DNA of 64,000 nucleotides from Aeromicrobium sp. A1-2 (GTDB taxonomy: Bacteria > Actinomycetota > Actinomycetes > Propionibacteriales > Nocardioidaceae). The stretch lies in NCBI RefSeq assembly GCF_003443875.1, contig NZ_CP027482.1:1426001-1490000 (forward strand), written 5' to 3'. This document shows, piece after piece, positions 59,552-64,000 of the stretch (position 1 is its first letter; each line of letters opens with the position of its first letter). Under the pieces are notes generated by a model. That model made no database searches and had not been told where the DNA came from. It saw only the letters and a list, made by a program, of their open reading frames with translations. A program made the position numbers and the translations under genes.

Positions 59552-60385
59552 ATGACTCGACCGTTTGACACAAATATCCATGAGGCAGTTCCCGAGACGT
59601 ACTGTTTGGTGCAACGACTTGAGGACCTCGAAGTCTGCGGCGCGAGGCCGTGGGCGTCCGGTCGTCGTGAGGAGCTTGCCGACGTGGAACGTCGCGGACA
59701 GCGCTCCGAGGACCTTTGGTGCATGGCCGAGGTCGATATCTTCAGCGATCTCAACGAGCGGGAGATTGGGGCCATCGCCGCAGCGGCACCCATGCGTCAG
59801 TTTGCCCCCGGAGAGATCTTGTTCTCGCCGCCCCAACCGATGGAGTCGCTCTTCATCCTCAAGCAGGGTCGGGTGAGGATCTTCCGGGTGGCGCTCGATG
59901 GCCGTGTCCTGACCACAGCCATCCTGACCCCCGGCACGATCTTCGGGGAGATGCTCCTGCTCGGACAGCAGATGCACGAGAATTTCGCCGAGGCGCTCGA
60001 CGAGATCACCGTGTGCGTGATGAGCAGAACGGACGTGCAGCGGTTCCTCCTTTCCGACGCGCGTATTGCGGCGCGCATTTCGGAGTTCCTCGGCAAGCGC
60101 GTCTCCCTGCTCGAACGTCGACTTGCCGACACCGTGTTCAAGAGCGTCCCCCAACGTATTGCCGGGACGTTGTGCCTGCTGGCCGATCAAGCACCCCGTC
60201 GGACCCTGGGCCGTGGAATCCAGATTCAGCTCACGCACGAGCAGGTTGCGGCCTTGTCTGGTACGTCACGCGAAACCGCGACGAAGATCCTCAACGAGTA
60301 CGCGGTCCAAGGAATGGTGCATCTCGGCCGCGGCCGCATCACCATCACCGACCTGGCCCGATTGGCCGCCGAAGCCGGCGAGTAG
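59552..60385 (+). CDS. Crp/Fnr-family transcriptional regulator
   Basis: A 277-residue regulator with cyclic-nucleotide-binding-like domain (about residues 60-180: FAPGEILFSPPQPMESLFILKQGRVRIFR) and a C-terminal HTH (LTHEQVAALSGTSRETATKILNEY). It is about 55 residues longer at the N-terminus than usual. ATG 59552 has AGGTGAG upstream and follows ccdA by 7 bases; ATG 59723 (MAEVDIFSDL) gives normal length and would leave an AT-rich TTGACA stretch as leader. The extension has three cysteines (residues 18, 29 and 57). It probably controls this redox cluster. Confidence 0.86.
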   Translation: MTRPFDTNIHEAVPETYCLVQRLEDLEVCGARPWASGRREELADVERRGQRSEDLWCMAEVDIFSDLNEREIGAIAAAAPMRQFAPGEILFSPPQPMESLFILKQGRVRIFRVALDGRVLTTAILTPGTIFGEMLLLGQQMHENFAEALDEITVCVMSRTDVQRFLLSDARIAARISEFLGKRVSLLERRLADTVFKSVPQRIAGTLCLLADQAPRRTLGRGIQIQLTHEQVAALSGTSRETATKILNEYAVQGMVHLGRGRITITDLARLAAEAGE

Positions 60386-60422
60386 AACACTTCACGCCGA
60401 CGACGAACCTCGTGGCGGCCCG

Positions 60423-60554
60423 CTACGGTCTTGAGCGAAGGCCCCACACGACCCAGCCCCCGTGGACCTCTTCGAGGACGCCGCACACCGTCGGCGTCCC
60501 AGATGAGGTCAGGCTCAAGACCTGTGTCGGGCTGGGCGATGAGATCGAGATCAT
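60423..60554 (-). CDS. possible 43-residue protein of unknown function
   Basis: A short minus-strand frame in the 260-base space between the Crp/Fnr gene and the repeat lipoprotein. It reads MISISSPSPTQVLSLTSSG and continues with CGVLEEVHGGWVVWGLRSRP. The hydrophobic/Trp content and GC-rich third positions look coding-like, but there is no homology I can name and only a weak ribosome site (GCAGAG). It could also be a remnant. The rest of this gap shows nothing recognisable. Confidence 0.22.
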   Translation of the reverse strand: MISISSPSPTQVLSLTSSGTPTVCGVLEEVHGGWVVWGLRSRP

Positions 60555-60645
60555 GTGCTGCTCTGCCACGTCTGCGCATTGGTGGCGAGGTGACCAGCCA
60601 GGCGACCGACGTTGCGCGGGGAAGCTCGCGCTCGGGCGGCGACTG

Positions 60646-61236
60646 CTAGGGACAGGCTTCGCTCAGCTTCACGGCTGTGAGGACGACCAGCCGGTCGGTC
60701 GGCACGCTGGTTCCTGCGGAGGGCTCTTGTTGGCACACCTTCCAGTTCGAGTCCAGCACCTGGAAACGACCTGCGCCGGTCGCGTCGTCCTGGCGGAGCA
60801 CGTAGCTCCCGAGTGACTGCAGCTCGTCCTGTGCATCCTGCAGAACATCTCCGACGAGCTTCGGCATCGTGAAGACCTCAGCAGGCGCTTCCTCGGCGGG
60901 TTCTTCGTTCGTCGCTGTGGCTGCTGGGCTCGGCGTGGCAGGCGCCTCTGGCTCGTCGCAAGTGCGCTCGACGGTCAGGGATATCCCGCCGGTCAGCGGC
61001 TCGCCGGCGGACGGCTTCTGGGCGCAGACGACCCAGTTGGACTCGTCGATGACCCCCAAGACCCCACCACCTATCACGTCGATGTCACCCTCCGGGACTT
61101 CAGCGTCCTGCAGCAACGTCATGGCCACGTCGAGCTTCTTGCTCTCCATTGCCGGAGTCAGGACTACCGCTTCGCTGCCACCAGAGCATCCGGACAACGC
61201 AAAGACACACATCCCTGCAGCCAACAGATATTTCAC
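60646..61236 (-). CDS. lipoprotein with two PASTA-like repeats
   Basis: A 196-residue lipoprotein: signal VKYLLAAGMCVFALSGC with the lipidated Cys in the SGC. Two related repeats follow, one around residues 30-98 (SNWVVCAQKPSAG) and one around 125-195 (MPKLVGDVLQDAQDELQSLG, then SNWKVCQQEPSAG), each resembling a PASTA-type domain with a single Cys before the Pro-Ser-Ala-Gly turn. A Pro/Ala/Glu linker separates them. It may bind cell-wall material. GTG 61236 follows AGAGG. Confidence 0.78.
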   Translation of the reverse strand: MKYLLAAGMCVFALSGCSGGSEAVVLTPAMESKKLDVAMTLLQDAEVPEGDIDVIGGGVLGVIDESNWVVCAQKPSAGEPLTGGISLTVERTCDEPEAPATPSPAATATNEEPAEEAPAEVFTMPKLVGDVLQDAQDELQSLGSYVLRQDDATGAGRFQVLDSNWKVCQQEPSAGTSVPTDRLVVLTAVKLSEACP

Positions 61237-61414
61237 AAGTTGCCTCTGTTCCGAGGTGAAACGCGAGGCTCGGGCGCTCACGTGAGCAAAAGGTAACAGG
61301 CTTTCACGCACACCACGCGGATGCTCTGACATTCGTGGACGGACGGGACTACGACAGACGATCCAGCGGCTCGGCGCCGACGTGTCACGCACCCACGCCC
61401 ACATCCCAAACGCC

Positions 61415-61420
61415 TACGCT
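61415..61420 (+). promoter_or_regulatory. -10 element TACGCT, leaderless promoter of glsA
   Basis: TACGCT ends 6 bases before the ATG at 61427, and decides that start over the in-frame GTG at 61382. Confidence 0.48.
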
Positions 61421-61426
61421 GACGGG

Positions 61427-62695
61427 ATGCGTTCCCCGATCCCGGACTACTTGCTCGAGGTGCTTGATTCCTGCGGTGAGGATGGCGGGGCCGTAGCCGA
61501 CTACATCCCCGAACTGGCCGCAGCAGACCCCGACCGGTTCGGCATCTGCGTGGCCACTGTGGACGGCACGATCTACACTGCCGGCGACGCCGACGTCGAG
61601 TTCACCATCCAGTCGATGTCGAAGCCCTTCACCTACGCGATCGCGCTCGCCGATCGAGGCATCGACGCCCTCAACGAACGTGTCGGCGTGGAGCCATCGG
61701 GCGAAGCATTCAACGAGATCTCCGTCGAGCGGGGAACAGGTCGCCCGAAGAATGCGATGATCAATGCTGGCGCCCTCCTCACCCACTCCTTGGTCGACGG
61801 TGACGACAGCGCGGCACAGTCCGAGCGGGTTCGCGCAGGATTCAGTCGTTTCGCTGGGCGTGATCTGGTCGTCGACGAGCAGGCCTTCGTCTCCGAGCTG
61901 GCGTCGGCCCACCGCAACCTCGGCATGGCTCACCTGCTGAAAGCCGCCAAGACACTCGACTGCGACCCGGTCGAGATCGTTAGGGGCTACACCCGTCAGT
62001 GCTCGGTCAAGGTGTCGTGCCAGGATCTCGCGATCATGGCCGCGACCCTGGCCAATGCCGGCGTCCACCCCCTGACACATGAGACTTTGCTGAGCCGACC
62101 TGTGGTGCGCCAGGTCCTGAGCGTGATGATGACCTGCGGCATGTACGACGCGGCGGGCGACTGGATGACCGACGTCGGGATTCCCGCCAAGAGCGGAGTC
62201 TCCGGCGGCGTGATCGGCGCGCTGCCCGGGCAGGTCGGGATCGCGGTCTTCTCACCCCGGCTCGATTCGCACGGCAGCAGCGTGCGCGGCGTCGAAGCAT
62301 TCGAGCGGCTCTCGCGCGACATGGGCATGCACCTGATGGACGTCGCCCAGGAGGGACGCTCGGCGCTCCGCGGGGCCTATGTCACCGAGGGTGACGACCC
62401 CATGACGGTCTACGAAGTGCAAGGAGACCTTCGCTTCGCCGGCGCCGAGACCATCGTCCGGGCGATCGCAGAGGGTGAGCACGAGACCCGGCGGGTCGCG
62501 CTGGACCTGACCCGCGTCTATCGTCTGCACGACGTCGGCCGACGCATGCTGCTGGAAAGCGTGCGGCGCCTCGGGGAGGACGGTCTGGAAGTCGTGCTGG
62601 TCGACCCCGAATGCGCCCTGCCCGAAGCCGCAGATGTCGGCTCGGAACGTCTCACGGTCGTCGACTCGCTCGCCGACGGGACGGCGTCTACGTAG
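61427..62695 (+). CDS. glsA: glutaminase with C-terminal STAS domain
   Basis: A 422-residue protein. Residues 1-305 are a serine-dependent glutaminase: nucleophile in IQSMSKPFTYAIAL (SxxK), GRPKNAMINAGALLT and GIPAKSGVSGGVIGALPGQVGI. From about 320 a STAS-type domain follows (VYEVQGDLRFAGAETIV; ALDLTRVYRLHDVGRRML). It hydrolyses glutamine to glutamate and ammonia; the STAS part may be regulatory. Start chosen from the -10 spacing. Confidence 0.92.
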   Translation: MRSPIPDYLLEVLDSCGEDGGAVADYIPELAAADPDRFGICVATVDGTIYTAGDADVEFTIQSMSKPFTYAIALADRGIDALNERVGVEPSGEAFNEISVERGTGRPKNAMINAGALLTHSLVDGDDSAAQSERVRAGFSRFAGRDLVVDEQAFVSELASAHRNLGMAHLLKAAKTLDCDPVEIVRGYTRQCSVKVSCQDLAIMAATLANAGVHPLTHETLLSRPVVRQVLSVMMTCGMYDAAGDWMTDVGIPAKSGVSGGVIGALPGQVGIAVFSPRLDSHGSSVRGVEAFERLSRDMGMHLMDVAQEGRSALRGAYVTEGDDPMTVYEVQGDLRFAGAETIVRAIAEGEHETRRVALDLTRVYRLHDVGRRMLLESVRRLGEDGLEVVLVDPECALPEAADVGSERLTVVDSLADGTAST

Positions 62696-62740
62696 CCACG
62701 ATGAGGCTGCCCGCGGAGGTCGAACGCTGGTGTCGCCCCG

Positions 62741-63094
62741 TCAGCCAGTCACCCGGTCGGCCGGAGCGCATCCAGGACCTGCTGGATCGCCCCCGCTGAC
62801 GTCAGCAGCGCCGCACGCCAAGAACGCACCGAGGAAGATCGCGCCCAGGCTCTGGCAGGAGGCCCGGATCGAGTCGACAAGCGTCGTGGAGACCGCGAAG
62901 ACCGCTCCCGGTGGCACGTAGTGCGCGTACGTCTCGGCTGCGCGGCCCAGCGGCAGCACGACGAGCCACGCCAGGCTTGCGGCGGCCTTCGCGCCGTGGG
63001 CAGCCTCGGCCAACGGGCCCCCATCCCCGTACATCCAGACTCCTGGCAACCGGCATGCGCCACGTGTGCCCGTCAGGCGCAGTCCATCCTGCAC
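62741..63094 (-). pseudogene. truncated FUSC-family (aromatic acid exporter-like) remnant
   Basis: A minus-strand frame of 117 codons within the 497-base stretch between glsA and the SulP gene. AAASLAWLVVLPLGRAAETYAHYVPPGAVFAVSTTLVDSIRASCQSL resembles residues about 10-70 of FUSC/aromatic-acid-exporter proteins (membrane helix, tyrosine-rich PYYAPLGAV-like turn, second helix ending LGAFLA). Those proteins have 350 or more residues, and here the frame ends soon after with unrelated sequence, so the rest has been deleted. The remaining bases of this stretch hold only the SulP promoter region. Confidence 0.5.
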
Positions 63095-63130
63095 AGAGTT
63101 CCTTGCGCCATGTCTCGCCGCTCACAGTTG

Positions 63131-63160
63131 CTTGAAGACTTCTTCAAGTCGTGAAATGAT
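63131..63160 (+). promoter_or_regulatory. promoter overlapped by an 8-2-8 inverted repeat, upstream of the SulP gene
   Basis: CTTGAAGA (63131-63138) and TCTTCAAG (63141-63148) form a perfect palindrome with a 2-base centre. A -35-like TTGAAG (63132-63137) lies inside it and AATGAT (63155-63160) is 17 bases further as -10. A repressor here would block the promoter. The regulator is not encoded next to it. Confidence 0.5.
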
Positions 63161-63192
63161 CACACTGTGAACCAAATCGTGCGCACGTGAGT

Positions 63193-64000
63193 ATGTCCAC
63201 CACACACGCCGCCTCAAGTCTTCGCCTCGCAGGCTCGCGCGTCATTGCCCTGCTGCCGCAGCGATCCGACTGGGACGCCGTCCGCAGGTCGCCCCGTCGC
63301 GATCTCGTGGCGGGTGTCACGGTCGCGATCATCGCACTGCCCTTGGCTCTGGCCTTCGGCGTCACCTCAGGTCTTGGCGCCCAGGCCGGCCTGGTCACGG
63401 CCATCGTGGCCGGCATGATCGCTGCGGTGTTCGGCGGCTCCAATCTCCAGGTTTCGGGCCCCACCGGCGCCATGACGGTCGTTCTTGTGCCGGTCGTCCA
63501 CGACTTCGGCGCGTCGGGCGTCCTGATGGTCGGGCTCATGGCCGGAGTCGTCCTGATCGTCCTGGCGTTCGCTCGTCTCGGCCGATACGTCCGCTTCCTC
63601 CCGATGCCGGTCGTCGAGGGATTCACCGCCGGCATCGCGGTCGTGATCGCGATGCAACAGCTTCCTGCAGCGCTCGGCGTCACGGCCGGTGATCAGGAGA
63701 AGGTTTGGGCCGTCGCGGCAGATGCGGTCACCCGCTACGTGTCACAGCCCGATCCCGCTCCCCTGCTGATGGCCATCGGTGTGGCCGCCATCATGCTGGT
63801 CGGTGCTCGGTGGCGCCCCACGATCCCGTTCTCCCTCGTGGGTGTCGTCGGCGCGACGATCGTCGCCCAGGTCACCACGCTCGGGCTCACGCCCCTCGGC
63901 GCGATTCCCTCCGGACTTCCTGTCCCTTCGCTCGGATTCTTCGATGCAGGCTCGCTGATGCTCCTGCTCCCGTCGGCCCTGGCCGTGGCGACCCTCGCCG
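63193..64000 (+). CDS. SulP-family inorganic anion transporter, partial
   Basis: The first 269 codons of a SulP (SLC26-like) transporter, running off the window. The start ATG at 63193 opens MSTTHAASSLRL. RRDLVAGVTVAIIALPLALAFGVTSGLGAQAGL is the first-helix signature and GGSNLQVSGPTGAMTVVLVPVV the second; FLPMPVVEGFTAGIAVVIAMQQLP is helix 5-6. Such proteins carry sulfate, bicarbonate or related anions with proton or sodium. Which anion cannot be told; it is 29 kb from the cys operon. Confidence 0.9.
   Translation, partial: MSTTHAASSLRLAGSRVIALLPQRSDWDAVRRSPRRDLVAGVTVAIIALPLALAFGVTSGLGAQAGLVTAIVAGMIAAVFGGSNLQVSGPTGAMTVVLVPVVHDFGASGVLMVGLMAGVVLIVLAFARLGRYVRFLPMPVVEGFTAGIAVVIAMQQLPAALGVTAGDQEKVWAVAADAVTRYVSQPDPAPLLMAIGVAAIMLVGARWRPTIPFSLVGVVGATIVAQVTTLGLTPLGAIPSGLPVPSLGFFDAGSLMLLLPSALAVATLA

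Noticed and set aside
1-64000. CRISPR arrays, tRNA/rRNA genes, transposases, integrases, phage genes
   Set aside because: No regularly spaced repeats, cloverleaf-like sequences or mobile-element proteins were recognised on reading both strands.

Overview
The window is high-GC DNA coding densely on both strands, with many GTG starts, overlapping genes and frequent leaderless promoters. A Pup ligase tail (PafA), PafB/PafC, RbpA, GarA, FtsR and a polyprenol-phosphate mannosyltransferase place it in the Actinomycetota. Gene order and the absence of mycobacterial specialities suggest a Nocardioidaceae-like organism (for example Aeromicrobium or Nocardioides), but the genus is an inference. Gene names come from recognisable motifs and from gene order that I know from Mycobacterium tuberculosis. 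No tRNA, rRNA, CRISPR array, insertion sequence or prophage was seen.

Left block (1-14.2 kb), mostly + strand: pafA end, FKBP lipoprotein, pafB-pafC, tatA-tatC, a lipid kinase, helY, a 5'-3' exonuclease, a secreted M28 peptidase, a prolidase-like peptidase, lnt-ppm and rbpA. It corresponds to the Rv2097c-Rv2089c and Rv2051c-Rv2050 neighbourhoods. From 14.3 to 24.5 kb follow a phosphodiesterase/transporter pair, a MurA paralogue carrying an N-terminal HTH with a perfect palindrome in front of it, an esterase, a TetR/MpaB-type divergent pair and small enzymes.

At 24568-24595 there is a sequence with the layout of a XerC/XerD dif site, so the window probably spans the chromosome terminus. Core genes left of it run mainly on +, and the conserved cluster to the right runs mainly on -, as expected for two replichores converging here. 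A decayed kinase gene lies right beside it.

Right of dif (24.7-39.5 kb) are a methyltransferase, DNA glycosylase, transporters, a sulfate-assimilation operon (cysH-cysD-cysN-cysG), a lipoprotein gene with two mutually compensating frameshifts, a small membrane/hydrolase operon and sigK-rskA. The minus-strand block 39.5-47.9 kb (gcvP behind a glycine riboswitch, MerR regulator, bifunctional-nuclease family, ftsR, garA, gcvH, DUF881-sbp-DUF881, pgsA-like) matches Rv1832-Rv1822. Then come sodA, a copper operon (membrane protein, ycnI, copC, fused copD-ctaG), rocD and several housekeeping enzymes.

The last 8 kb hold a possible extracytoplasmic thiol-redox unit (DUF3179 lipoprotein divergent from TlpA-like lipoprotein, CcdA-like protein and a Crp/Fnr regulator), a repeat lipoprotein, a glutaminase-STAS protein, a truncated FUSC remnant and the start of a SulP transporter behind a palindromic promoter.
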